DNA of 64,000 bases. Source: Pelagibacteraceae bacterium AG-325-J17. GTDB taxonomy: Bacteria > Pseudomonadota > Alphaproteobacteria > Pelagibacterales > Pelagibacteraceae. The stretch's first letter is position 1. The number at the start of each line of letters is the position of its first letter. This document shows, one piece after another, positions 1 to 8,363 of this stretch. The notes under the pieces are model-generated. The model worked only from the letters and a program-made list of their open reading frames with translations. It was not told where the DNA came from and searched no databases. Location of the stretch: assembly GCA_003282825.1 (NCBI GenBank), contig QBYM01000001.1, forward strand, positions 1 through 64,000, in the 5' to 3' direction. The translations under genes were made by a program, and so were the position numbers.

Positions 1-2
1 AT

Positions 3-101
3 GGTGATATCAATGTTACATCGCCTACTGGGTTAAAAACTTATTACGATTTAACAAACATTAATTTAGCCAAAACATTTTGGAAAGAACTTAAAGCTTG
101 A
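3..101 (+). CDS. C-terminal end of an unidentified protein (partial)
   Basis: An open frame enters from the left edge and ends at a TGA at 99-101, giving 32 residues that finish in TFWKELKA. The next gene starts at a TTG that overlaps this stop by four bases, which supports a translated, coupled pair. The fragment is too short to assign to a family. Because an EamA permease follows directly, a catabolic or biosynthetic enzyme is possible, but that is a guess. Confidence 0.6.
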   Translation, partial: GDINVTSPTGLKTYYDLTNINLAKTFWKELKA

Positions 102-958
102 ACAATTTAACTGATCAGCAGAAAGGCTCTTTACTTGCGTTTATTGCAGTAATTTTTATCACTCCAGACTCTTTATTTATAAGACTTTCAAATGTAGATA
201 CTTGGGGCCTAGTTTTTTATAGAGGTATTATACCTTTTTTTACAGTTTTTTTAGGTATGCTGATAATTTATAAATTAAATTTTTTTAAGATACTTTTATC
301 TAGTGGGTATCATGGATTAATTTATGTTGGAACATTTAGTATAACAAATATTACCTTTGTTGTTTCAATACAAAATACTAATGTGGCAAATACTTTAGTC
401 ATGATTGCTACGGCTCCGATGTTGTCAGCTATTCTTGGGGCAATCTTTTTAAAAGAACCTCCAGATAAAAAAACATGGATTTCTATTATTATTACATTTA
501 TTGCAATAATTTATATTTTTTCCGACTCTTTAAAATTAGGAAATTTCTATGGAGATATTTTAGGATTTATCACGGCTATTGGACTAGCTGTTGGAGCAGT
601 AACAATTCGTTCGGCGAAATCTAAAAATTTAGTGCCTGCGGCTGTAGTAGGTAAATTATTTGTAGCCACTTTTGCTCTATTTTTCATTGAAAGTTTTGTT
701 CTTGAAAATAAAGACTTAATTATTGTCCCTTTAATGTGTATTCTATGTGTTGCTATACCTTTTGTATTAGTCACAATAGCCCCAAGATTTATACCAGCTG
801 CAGAGGTAAATTTATTTTTCTTATTAGAGACAATTATAGGTCCAATATGGGTTTGGATGATAATTAAAGAACAACCAAGTGTTGAGACACTTTATGGAGG
901 TGCAGTTATAATTATCACAATCGCTACTCATTCATTTTTAAAGCTTAGAAATTCATAA
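98..958 (+). CDS. EamA/DMT-superfamily permease
   Basis: A 286-residue, almost entirely hydrophobic protein with about ten membrane segments in two similar halves, the normal size and plan of EamA (drug/metabolite transporter) carriers. The FLKEPPDKKTW stretch after the fourth helix and the late LLETIIGPIWVW stretch are typical family signatures. It sits in the inner membrane and would move a small metabolite; the substrate cannot be read from sequence. The TTG start overlaps the stop of the preceding gene (TTGA), so it is probably translated by coupling. Two more members of the same family lie at 4535-5440 and 20454-21332. Confidence 0.85.
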   Translation: MNNLTDQQKGSLLAFIAVIFITPDSLFIRLSNVDTWGLVFYRGIIPFFTVFLGMLIIYKLNFFKILLSSGYHGLIYVGTFSITNITFVVSIQNTNVANTLVMIATAPMLSAILGAIFLKEPPDKKTWISIIITFIAIIYIFSDSLKLGNFYGDILGFITAIGLAVGAVTIRSAKSKNLVPAAVVGKLFVATFALFFIESFVLENKDLIIVPLMCILCVAIPFVLVTIAPRFIPAAEVNLFFLLETIIGPIWVWMIIKEQPSVETLYGGAVIIITIATHSFLKLRNS

Positions 959-1016
959 GCTTGTCACAATTAAGACTTGATTTAATAATAGATCGCGAAT
1001 AGTTACATCGGTTTTT

Positions 1017-2312
1017 ATGAATAAAGTTTTAAAAAATTCTTGGGCACTATTTTTAGGGATGGGTTTCTTAATGATGGCTTATGGTTTTCAAAGCTCATTA
1101 TTAGGTGTGAGAGCTGTACAAGAAGAATTTAGCTTAACAGCAACTGGGTTTATGATGTCTGGCTATTTTGTTGGATATTTTATAGGTGCAGCAACCATTC
1201 CAAACATTGTTTCTCGAGTTGGCCATATAAGAGTCTTTGCAGCTTTTGCATCATTAGCTTCATTAGTAATTTTGATACACTCGATTTTAGTTAATCCATT
1301 TATTTGGTTTTTATTGAGAGTTCTAACTGGAATAAGCATGGTTTGTATCTATACAGTTGCTGAGAGTTGGTTGAATGATAGATCAACAAATAAAAATAGA
1401 GGAAGTGTACTGTCAATATATATGGTCATTTTATATGGTTCGATGGGCACTGGAATGTTTCTTCTTAATTTTAGCAGTCCAGAAAATTTCCAGCCTTTTA
1501 TTTTGATATCAGTAATTACTTCAATTGCTCTAATTCCTATCTTGCTAACTAAAAAAAAACCACCAACTTTTAAAAAAATTAAAGCAATGAAACTTATGGA
1601 TCTTTATGAAGCATCTCCTTTTGGTATGGTAAGCTCTTTCTTTTATGGAACAATACAAGCAGCTTTATTCACCTTACTAGCGGTATATGCAACATCAATG
1701 AATTTTACGATACTCGAAATATCTATTGTAACATTTTTGTTAGCGATCTCGGGTGCAGTATCTCAATTTCCAGTTGGTAAAATATCTGACATGTATGATA
1801 GAAGAAAGGTAATAGTTATTTCTACATTTGGTGCATCTACATTTGCTCTTCTTGCGATATTAGTTTCAAGACAAATGTATTTACCAGATGGGTTAGCAAC
1901 AAGTAAAACTTGGTTTTATATCTTTTTAATTCTTTTTTCTTTTTGTAGTTTACCTATGTTTTCACAAATTTTAGCACATACTAATGATTATATTCCAAAA
2001 GAAAAATTTGTAGCAGCTGGTGCAGGACTTCAATTTGTATTTGGATTAGGAGCAATGAGTGGTCCATTTTTATGCTCAATATTCATGGACGTGGTAGGTC
2101 CAAATGGATTTTTTATTTTTCTTCTTTTCTTCCATGGAATTATAGGAATTTTTGGAATTTATAGAATGAAAGTAAGACAAACTGTAGAAAATCCAGATTC
2201 TCAATTTGTTGCTATGCCATCAACAATTACACCTGCAGGAATCGAGTTAAATCCAACGACAGAGCCAATTGATGAGCCAGAAAAAAACCAGGAAGAAACT
2301 AACAATCACTAA
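1017..2312 (+). CDS. Major facilitator superfamily transporter, YcaD-like
   Basis: A 431-residue protein with about twelve membrane helices. The pattern of the first half (a helix 4-5 region with VAESWLNDRSTNKNRG followed by SIYMVILYGSMG) resembles the YcaD/UMF2 group of MFS carriers, in which VxES and NRG are conserved. A cytoplasmic central loop rich in lysine lies near residues 180-195, and the signature DMYDRRK lies between helices 8 and 9 as expected. The C-terminal 45 residues form a polar, proline- and glutamate-rich tail. The substrate is unknown. It follows the EamA gene on the same strand after 58 bp, so the two may or may not be cotranscribed. Confidence 0.85.
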   Translation: MNKVLKNSWALFLGMGFLMMAYGFQSSLLGVRAVQEEFSLTATGFMMSGYFVGYFIGAATIPNIVSRVGHIRVFAAFASLASLVILIHSILVNPFIWFLLRVLTGISMVCIYTVAESWLNDRSTNKNRGSVLSIYMVILYGSMGTGMFLLNFSSPENFQPFILISVITSIALIPILLTKKKPPTFKKIKAMKLMDLYEASPFGMVSSFFYGTIQAALFTLLAVYATSMNFTILEISIVTFLLAISGAVSQFPVGKISDMYDRRKVIVISTFGASTFALLAILVSRQMYLPDGLATSKTWFYIFLILFSFCSLPMFSQILAHTNDYIPKEKFVAAGAGLQFVFGLGAMSGPFLCSIFMDVVGPNGFFIFLLFFHGIIGIFGIYRMKVRQTVENPDSQFVAMPSTITPAGIELNPTTEPIDEPEKNQEETNNH

Positions 2313-2417
2313 TTTTTTTAAAAATAAAACACTTTCAGGTTGTACCCAATTTAATCAGTTCCAAATTTAATTTAATAAAAAACTTATTGAAAAAAAATAT
2401 TTTCTCTAGTGAAATAG

Positions 2418-3152
2418 ATGAATTATAAAATGGTCAAGAAAAGAAAAAAAAGAATTAAAGACACTCATAAAAAAAATGGGTTAGCTAAAATAGCAAACTT
2501 AACATCAAAATCCTTTAATAGTGTGCTTTCAGCTTATAAAAAGAATAAAGAGCTTGAAAAAATAAAAACTATTAAGCTGCAAAAACTTGAAGAGAAAAAT
2601 CAAATCTTAAAAGAAAGAAAAGATCTAAAAATTTGGGAAGAAAGATTAATCAAAGAAAGTAATAGGATTAAACTTAACGAAGATGAATTAAGATTGAAAG
2701 AAAAAGAATACAAATTTAAAGATGAAAAACAAAAATTAGAGTCTGATCGTTTAATTAAAAAAGATGATGATTTAATTCAGATTGCTAAAGAATTAAGAAC
2801 AAAAGAAAAAGAACTAAAATCCAAAGAAGAAGAGCAGAATAGGAAAGATATTGATTTAAAAGTTAGAGAAGAAGAGCAAAAAAATCTTGAGCTTAAAGAA
2901 AAAAGAAGAAAAGAAAGAGCTCTTAAAATAATCAAAGAAGAAGAGGCAAAACAGAAAGAATTAGAGCATATCAAAATCAAGGAATGGGAGGAAAAATTTG
3001 ATCGTGAACAAAAAGCCAAGGAACATAGAGAGAATTTAAGAGAACAAAGACTTAAACAAAAAGAACTTGAAAAATTGGAGGCTTTTGAGGAAAAAGAAAA
3101 TATGTCCTCAGGTTTAGAAAACTTTAATATAGACAAAACTAAAGAACACTAA
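2418..3152 (+). CDS. Highly charged coiled-coil protein of unknown function
   Basis: A 244-residue protein made largely of lysine, glutamate, arginine and leucine. It has no hydrophobic membrane segment and no signal peptide. From about residue 45 to 225 it is a nearly unbroken helical, heptad-like array of K/E-rich repeats (for example RTKEKELKSKEEEQ and KVREEEQKNLELKEK), which predicts one long coiled coil. The first 15 residues are strongly basic (MVKKRKKRIK), suggesting nucleic acid or membrane-surface contact. An ATG at 2430 could also be the start. The opposite strand is open for 119 codons only because of the skewed composition. A structural or scaffold role is possible, but no function can be assigned. 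Confidence 0.7.
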   Translation: MNYKMVKKRKKRIKDTHKKNGLAKIANLTSKSFNSVLSAYKKNKELEKIKTIKLQKLEEKNQILKERKDLKIWEERLIKESNRIKLNEDELRLKEKEYKFKDEKQKLESDRLIKKDDDLIQIAKELRTKEKELKSKEEEQNRKDIDLKVREEEQKNLELKEKRRKERALKIIKEEEAKQKELEHIKIKEWEEKFDREQKAKEHRENLREQRLKQKELEKLEAFEEKENMSSGLENFNIDKTKEH

Positions 3153-3176
3153 AAAATTTCAAATTAAATTCGGAAA

Positions 3177-3356
3177 ATGAATAAAGAGAATGCTGAAAAA
3201 TTATGGAAAATAATTCAAGAAACAGGAGATTATTTGCATGGTCGTTTACCAAACCACCCAAATCATCCTAATGGAAGAAATCCATATGCTCATGTAGCAA
3301 TTTGTATCAAAATTAAATTTGATTCCAGTTACAAAGATATCCCTGATAATAAATAA
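3177..3356 (+). CDS. Small protein, possibly truncated by an in-frame TAA
   Basis: This 59-codon frame starts at ATG 3177 and ends with TAA at 3354-3356. It encodes a polar, helical N-terminus (MNKENAEKLWKIIQETGDYL) and a histidine/asparagine-rich middle (PNHPNHPNGRNPYAHVA). After the TAA the same frame stays open for 15 more codons (EEILRYIEFLKKNPS) to a second TAA at 3402-3404. That extension ends only 3 bp before the convergent amidinotransferase gene and reads like the natural amphipathic C-terminus of a 75-residue protein. Either the gene is slightly shortened here, or it is a young pseudogene, or the stop is a sequencing error. The family is not recognised. Confidence 0.5.
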   Translation: MNKENAEKLWKIIQETGDYLHGRLPNHPNHPNGRNPYAHVAICIKIKFDSSYKDIPDNK

Positions 3357-3407
3357 GAAGAAATATTAAGATATATAGAGTTTTTAAAAAAAAACCCAAG
3401 TTAAATT

Positions 3408-4523
3408 TTATTGGTTAGGAAAATAGTCTTTTAATTTACCTTCTCTATAAACGTCTGCCGTACAGCAATGAAGTCCTCCACCAAAAGCATAGGCATCTCT
3501 TAAATCCACTGGAATTACTTCCATGCCAAGTTTATCTAATTGTTCAGATTGATATTTTTCACTTTTTTCTACACAAATTGTTTTTGAGTCTAAAACTAAA
3601 ACATTCATTGATAGCCAAACTGATGAATAACAAAGTGGTGGAGGCTCATTATGAGCTGGTTGAGCTGCATCAATTATTTTCCAATCATTTTTTTCAAATA
3701 ATTTTCTTTGTTCTTTAGGAAGTCTTCTTTGAGGATTGTTTATAATTAATCCTTCTTTTATTGGTGTGAAAGTTGCGTCTATATGAATTGGATATGGATC
3801 ACCTGGAAAGTTTACTGCATGAACTCTATGATCTTTAAAATGACGTCTTAACCAATCAATCCCTTTTAAATTGGTGGTAAATCCATGTTGAACAATTAAA
3901 TCTTTACCAAATCTAAGTACATCTGCTGCATCAAACAATGGTTCTTCTTCAGTGGTTACAAAAAATTTATCTTCAGTCCATTTTAATCTTTTTTGAATTC
4001 CAATCTTATCAGACAAATAATCTTTTCGATAATCTGCATCAGTCAATCTTGGTTTAGGTGCAGACTCATGTTTCATGTTGGGGTCCGAATTATAATATTC
4101 TTTTAAAAGGGGTCTATAACAAAGGTACTCAAACCATCTACACCTATAACTCATGGTTGCCTCCAATATTTCATTTCCAACAGTTAGCAAAACATCTCTT
4201 GGAGGCATGCAGCCAAACATGCTTTCAGCTTTCCAGTCAGGAGTTGAGATTTTCTGATTAAAATTTATTGGTGAAGGTCTATCTACTTTTATACCTCGCT
4301 TAGTTAGCATACTAGAGAAATCATCAAGTAATTGATTTGCTTTATCGACAGTATCTTTAGTTCTAGGGCCAAATTGCCCTTTCATATCAGAATCTTCAGG
4401 TACTTTTGCATCTAATGCAGGTTCAGGAGCAGGTATACAAACACCATCTGCCTTACCAACTATTACATGCTTTAAAGGATCCCACTCATTCCAACTGTTT
4501 ACAATTATTTTATCTATACTCAT
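3408..4523 (-). CDS. Glycine amidinotransferase-like enzyme
   Basis: A 371-residue protein of the amidinotransferase (guanidino-modifying, beta/alpha propeller) family. Members move an amidino group from arginine to an amine such as glycine (giving guanidinoacetate plus ornithine) or to an inosamine phosphate. All catalytic parts are visible: FDAADVLRFG near residue 197 (Asp), YPIHIDATF with His247, and GGGLHCC near the end with the nucleophilic cysteine at about residue 353. The N-terminal VNSWNEWDPLKHVIVG is also typical. The acceptor amine is not certain. An EamA permease gene lies 11 bp upstream on the same strand, so the enzyme and a transporter for its substrate or product are probably coexpressed. 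Confidence 0.85.
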   Translation of the reverse strand: MSIDKIIVNSWNEWDPLKHVIVGKADGVCIPAPEPALDAKVPEDSDMKGQFGPRTKDTVDKANQLLDDFSSMLTKRGIKVDRPSPINFNQKISTPDWKAESMFGCMPPRDVLLTVGNEILEATMSYRCRWFEYLCYRPLLKEYYNSDPNMKHESAPKPRLTDADYRKDYLSDKIGIQKRLKWTEDKFFVTTEEEPLFDAADVLRFGKDLIVQHGFTTNLKGIDWLRRHFKDHRVHAVNFPGDPYPIHIDATFTPIKEGLIINNPQRRLPKEQRKLFEKNDWKIIDAAQPAHNEPPPLCYSSVWLSMNVLVLDSKTICVEKSEKYQSEQLDKLGMEVIPVDLRDAYAFGGGLHCCTADVYREGKLKDYFPNQ

Positions 4524-4534
4524 TCTTTAAGAAA

Positions 4535-5440
4535 TTAATTAAGAGCAATATATCTCTTATTCCATCTCATTATTAGGCTATAGTAAATAAGAGAAACAAA
4601 AAGAAAAAAACCACCTACTATTGTATTTGTTGATGGTATTTCATTAATACCAAATAATGGTAACCATACCCAAAAAATTCCACCGATTACCTCTGTTAAA
4701 GATAATAACGTAAGCTCTGCTGCTTGTATTGCTTTTGATCCAATAGAATATAATATTAAACCCAAACATACTATTATTCCATGCAATGAAAACATTGCAC
4801 TATTATAGCTAGTAGCAAAAAATGGTTGATTATTTGCTAAAATCATAATTGTAGCAATGACAAAGCAAAATAAACCAGCTACTGCAACTGTTGTAAACTT
4901 TGGAGTTTCTTTTCGCCATCTTAGTGTCACTGAAAATATGGAAAAACCAATAGAGGATGTAAGTCCAAAAATGAAACCTATTAAAGAATTCTTTTCTGTA
5001 TTTCCTACAGCCATAATTATTATTCCTACCGTAGCAATAATCATTGATATCCAAACATTAAGAGAGATTTTTTCTTTTAAAAACAAAAAAGCAAGTAAAG
5101 CTGTAAAAAATGGCATTGCAGCTAAACATAAAAGTGTAATAGCTGCAGTAGTATTAGTTATAGAATAAATAAAAGATATCATAGCTATACCTAAACCTAC
5201 TCCACCAACAAGTCCTGACTTACCAACTTTTTTGTAATTTTTATAAAAGTTAATTCCTTCTTCAAAATATAAGTACAAATTTAGAATTATAAAAATGGTT
5301 AATCCTCTTCCAAATATATATTGCCATGGAACCATGTGAGGATCATTCATGTATCTGACAACCAATGGACCAAAGGACCAAAGAATACCAGCAAATAAAA
5401 CTATAGGTACAGCGATCTTTTCATTTCTCAATTCTACCAT
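4535..5440 (-). CDS. EamA/DMT-superfamily permease
   Basis: A 301-residue inner-membrane carrier with about ten hydrophobic helices in two EamA repeats. FLKEKISLNVW follows the fourth helix, as in the other two family members in this window. It is the first gene of a two-gene unit with the amidinotransferase downstream (11 bp gap), so its cargo may be a guanidino compound, arginine, ornithine or glycine derivative; this is inferred from position only. The upstream region of about 100 bp to the divergent SufU-like gene is very AT-rich and may hold promoters for both. Confidence 0.85.
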   Translation of the reverse strand: MVELRNEKIAVPIVLFAGILWSFGPLVVRYMNDPHMVPWQYIFGRGLTIFIILNLYLYFEEGINFYKNYKKVGKSGLVGGVGLGIAMISFIYSITNTTAAITLLCLAAMPFFTALLAFLFLKEKISLNVWISMIIATVGIIIMAVGNTEKNSLIGFIFGLTSSIGFSIFSVTLRWRKETPKFTTVAVAGLFCFVIATIMILANNQPFFATSYNSAMFSLHGIIVCLGLILYSIGSKAIQAAELTLLSLTEVIGGIFWVWLPLFGINEIPSTNTIVGGFFLFVSLIYYSLIMRWNKRYIALN

Positions 5441-5541
5441 ATGTGGATATTTAATTCTTATTGGTTTGAACTACAACAAAAATTAGATCTTTATACAAAA
5501 ATTTTATTCAAATTTAATATAATCTAAGATAATAAATTACT

Positions 5542-5943
5542 ATGGATTTAGAAATTCTTAGAATTGCTTCAGATAATAATAACAATAAATATCTTCAGAA
5601 TCATACACACCATTCAAAGTTGAAAAATCCATTATGTGGTGATGAAATGCAAATAAATCTAATTATTAATAATGAGGAGAGAATTATTGATTTTGGTTAT
5701 CAGGGTAAATGCTGTGTTTATTGTCAGGCATCTGCAAGCTTACTATCTAAGATTTCAATTAATAAAAAAAAATCAAAAATAAATGAATTGTGTGATGATG
5801 CAAAATCATTTTTTAATGGTAATAGTAATATTATTAAAAAAAAATGGAAACTTATGCAAAAAATATTTAAATCTAAGAATAAAGCTCGTAAAGAGTGTAT
5901 TTTATTACCTTTTAAAACTGTACAGAAAATTGTATCAGACTAA
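5542..5943 (+). CDS. SufU/NifU-N-like Fe-S scaffold or zinc protein
   Basis: A 133-residue protein of the IscU/SufU/NifU N-terminal fold, which assembles or transfers iron-sulfur clusters or sulfur. The three ligand regions are present: NPLCGDEM near residues 29-36, the KCCVYCQASASLL segment near residues 53-65, and KECILLPFKTVQKI near the end. The length and LLPF ending resemble the SufU branch rather than housekeeping IscU. The insert between the second and third motifs is lysine-rich. It starts about 100 bp from a divergent permease gene and is followed after 7 bp by the HPP membrane protein, so the two are likely cotranscribed. Whether it is a scaffold or a sulfur acceptor for a SufS desulfurase cannot be decided here. 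Confidence 0.8.
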   Translation: MDLEILRIASDNNNNKYLQNHTHHSKLKNPLCGDEMQINLIINNEERIIDFGYQGKCCVYCQASASLLSKISINKKKSKINELCDDAKSFFNGNSNIIKKKWKLMQKIFKSKNKARKECILLPFKTVQKIVSD

Positions 5944-5950
5944 TTTCTAA

Positions 5951-6415
5951 ATGAAGAATTTTAAACAATCTTTTTTTGCTGGTTTATTTTCTGTTATCAC
6001 AATAGGTGTTTTAACTATTTTAACTTATAAGACTGATTTTGGAATATTCCTAATAGCTTCTTTTGGATCATCAATGGTTTTGTTATATGGATATCCTGAA
6101 AGTCCATTCGCACAACCTAAAAATGTTTTTTTCGGTCATCTTCTTACTGCTGTTGTAGGAATGTTATTTTTGTACTTTGTACCTTTACCATTATATTTAA
6201 TATTACCTTTAGCTGTGGGATTTGGTGTAGGTTTAATGATATTTTTAAATGTAACTCATCCACCTGCAGGTGGAAATCCTATTATAGTAATTATGGGAAG
6301 TGTTTCTCCAGATTACTTACTAAATCCTATTATTTCTGGTTCAATAATCATTTTGGGTTTTGGTATAATAATCAATCGATTTATTCTAAAAAAGTCTTAT
6401 CCAAAATCAAAATAA
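5951..6415 (+). CDS. HPP-family integral membrane protein
   Basis: A 154-residue protein with about four membrane helices and the motif that names the family, NVTHPPAGGNP, near residues 99-109. It also carries the earlier FGSSMVLLYGYPESPFAQP stretch typical of HPP proteins. Plant and cyanobacterial members have been linked to nitrite transport, but bacterial members are mostly uncharacterised. It lies 7 bp after the SufU-like gene and 76 bp before formate dehydrogenase on the same strand. The start ATG at 5951 is the only reasonable one. Confidence 0.85.
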   Translation: MKNFKQSFFAGLFSVITIGVLTILTYKTDFGIFLIASFGSSMVLLYGYPESPFAQPKNVFFGHLLTAVVGMLFLYFVPLPLYLILPLAVGFGVGLMIFLNVTHPPAGGNPIIVIMGSVSPDYLLNPIISGSIIILGFGIIINRFILKKSYPKSK

Positions 6416-6491
6416 TTTGTTTGCTAGCCTCTTCAAAATAATGTTAGATAGCTTAAATAAATTAATATTTTAAAGTAACCACGGAGAGAAA

Positions 6492-7691
6492 ATGAAAATA
6501 TTGTGCGTATTATACGATGATCCTAAAGGAGGAATGCCTAAATCATATCCTATAAAGGATCTTCCAAAATTGGAAAAATATCCTGATGGTATGACATTAC
6601 CTTCGCCAAAAGGTAGAGATTTTAACCCAGGAGAATTATTAGGATGTGTGTCAGGAGAGTTAGGCTTAAGAAAATTCTTAGAGAGTAACGGACATGAATT
6701 AGTAGTAACCAATAGTAAAGATGGAGATGGATGTGAGGCTGATAAGCATATTGTAGATGCTGATATAGTGATTTCTCAACCCTTTTTCCCTTATTATTTA
6801 ACAAAAGAAAGAATAGCTAAAGCTAAAAATTTAAAAATGGCTGTTACTGCAGGAATTGGCTCTGACCATGTTGATTTACAAGCTGCAATGGATAATAAAA
6901 TTGACGTTGTTGAAGTAACATTTTGTAACTCAAGATCTGTTGCTGAACACATAGTAATGATGATTGTTTCAATGGTAAGAGATTATCACAATCAACATAG
7001 AATTGTAAATGAAGGTGGCTGGAATATTGCTGATGCTGTACAAAGATCATATGATGTTGAGGGAATGCATATTGGAACAGTAGCTGCAGGACGTATTGGA
7101 CTAGATGCTTTAAGAAAAATGAAACCATTTGATACTCATCTACACTATTTTGATAGACATAGATTACCTGAAAGTGTTGAAAAGGAACTTAATCTAACAT
7201 TTCATGAATCAGTTGAGTCAATGGTAAAAATTTGTGATGTTGTGACTATAAATTGTCCTCTTCACCCAGAAACTGAGAATCTTTTTGATGATGCAATGAT
7301 AAGTAAAATGAAAAAAGGTGCTTACATTGTAAATACAGCTAGAGGAAAAATTTGTAATCGTGAAGCAATTGCAAAAGCATTAAAGAGTGGTCAACTAAGT
7401 GGTTATGCTGGGGATGTATGGTTTCCACAACCAGCTCCTAACGATCATGTTTGGAGAACTATGCCTAATCACGGAATGACTCCTCACACTTCAGGGACAT
7501 CGCTATCAGCTCAAACTAGATATGCTGATGGTGTAAGAGAAATTTTAGAATGTTTCTTTGAAGGTAAAGAGATTAGAGATCAATATCTTATCGTAAAAGA
7601 TGGTCAACTAGCTGGAATGGGTGCTCACTCATATAGTAAAGGATCTGCTACTGGTGGATCTGAAGAAGCAGCTAAATATAAGAAGAAATAA
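6492..7691 (+). CDS. fdh: NAD-dependent formate dehydrogenase
   Basis: This 399-residue cytosolic enzyme oxidises formate to CO2 with NAD+, with no metal or cofactor other than the nucleotide. It is a D-2-hydroxyacid-dehydrogenase-fold protein of the same length as the well-known Pseudomonas sp. 101 enzyme (about 400 aa). Much of its sequence matches that enzyme from memory: the formate site PFFPYY, the Rossmann motif GTVAAGRIGLDAL, the NAD-selecting YFDRHRLPE, the catalytic Arg in NTARGK, the catalytic His in TPHTSGTSLSAQ, and the ending SYSKGSATGGSEEAAK. A GGAG ribosome-binding site lies 7 bp before the ATG. A hairpin follows the stop. It would recover reducing power from formate made in one-carbon metabolism. 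Confidence 0.96.
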   Translation: MKILCVLYDDPKGGMPKSYPIKDLPKLEKYPDGMTLPSPKGRDFNPGELLGCVSGELGLRKFLESNGHELVVTNSKDGDGCEADKHIVDADIVISQPFFPYYLTKERIAKAKNLKMAVTAGIGSDHVDLQAAMDNKIDVVEVTFCNSRSVAEHIVMMIVSMVRDYHNQHRIVNEGGWNIADAVQRSYDVEGMHIGTVAAGRIGLDALRKMKPFDTHLHYFDRHRLPESVEKELNLTFHESVESMVKICDVVTINCPLHPETENLFDDAMISKMKKGAYIVNTARGKICNREAIAKALKSGQLSGYAGDVWFPQPAPNDHVWRTMPNHGMTPHTSGTSLSAQTRYADGVREILECFFEGKEIRDQYLIVKDGQLAGMGAHSYSKGSATGGSEEAAKYKKK

Positions 7692-7709
7692 CTTATTATA
7701 TATTATTAG

Positions 7710-7742
7710 AGGTATGCTACTTTAAAAAGTAGCTACCTTTAA
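7710..7742 (+). terminator. Hairpin terminator after formate dehydrogenase
   Basis: An imperfect stem-loop lies 18 bp after the stop: AGGTA-T-GCTACTT pairs with AAGTAGC-TACCT, with one bulged T and a four-base loop, followed by TTTAATAATCT. The T-run is short. It would end the formate dehydrogenase transcript before msrA. Confidence 0.6.
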
Positions 7743-7781
7743 TAATCTAGACTCATTTAGTAATTTTTGTATATGTATTAA

Positions 7782-8357
7782 ATGAAGTTTTTAATCATTT
7801 TAATTTTTGTTTTTTTAGTAAATAATCCTTCAAAGGCTTTGGGAGAAGATAAAGCATATTTCGCTGGAGGATGCTTTTGGTGTGTAGAAGAGTCCTTTGA
7901 AAAACTCAATGGGGTTATCGAAGTAATCTCAGGATATTCTGGTGGAACTACAGAGAATCCAACATACAAAGAGGTAACTTATGGAAATACTGGTCACTTT
8001 GAGGTTGTAGAGATCATTTATAATAAAAATATAATATCCTTTAAGGAGCTACTCAAAAACTATTGGATAAATATAGATCCATTTGATGCGTATGGTCAAT
8101 TTTGTGACAAAGGTTATAGTTATAGGTCTGTTGCATTTTATCAAAATGATAAAGAAAAAAAATTAATTGAAAGAGACGTAAAGAATTTAGAAAAAAAATT
8201 TAATAAAAAAGTAGTCACATATCTCAGAGAGTTCAAAAAATTTTATAAAGCTGAAAATCGTCATCAAAATTTTTATAAAGTATATTTTCAAAATTATTTA
8301 AGATATAAAAAGGCTTGTAAGAGAGAAGAAACTTTGAAAGAGATCTGGAATAAATAA
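7782..8357 (+). CDS. msrA: Peptide methionine sulfoxide reductase MsrA, exported form
   Basis: This enzyme reduces the S-form of oxidised methionine in proteins. The catalytic motif GCFWCVEESFE (Cys31 as nucleophile) and the following GVIEVISGYSGG are diagnostic, as is YRSVAFYQND further on. The first 20 residues (MKFLIILIFVFLVNNPSKAL) form a hydrophobic signal peptide, so the mature protein probably works in the periplasm. The total is 191 aa, a usual length for an MsrA with a leader. It is followed after 6 bp by selO; both are linked to oxidative stress, so the pair is probably an operon. Confidence 0.93.
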   Translation: MKFLIILIFVFLVNNPSKALGEDKAYFAGGCFWCVEESFEKLNGVIEVISGYSGGTTENPTYKEVTYGNTGHFEVVEIIYNKNIISFKELLKNYWINIDPFDAYGQFCDKGYSYRSVAFYQNDKEKKLIERDVKNLEKKFNKKVVTYLREFKKFYKAENRHQNFYKVYFQNYLRYKKACKREETLKEIWNK

Positions 8358-8363
8358 TATTTT

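Noticed and set aside
2777..3136. Long serine/phenylalanine-rich frame opposite the coiled-coil gene
   Set aside because: A mirror of K/E-rich codons on the other strand; the composition fully explains the open frame.
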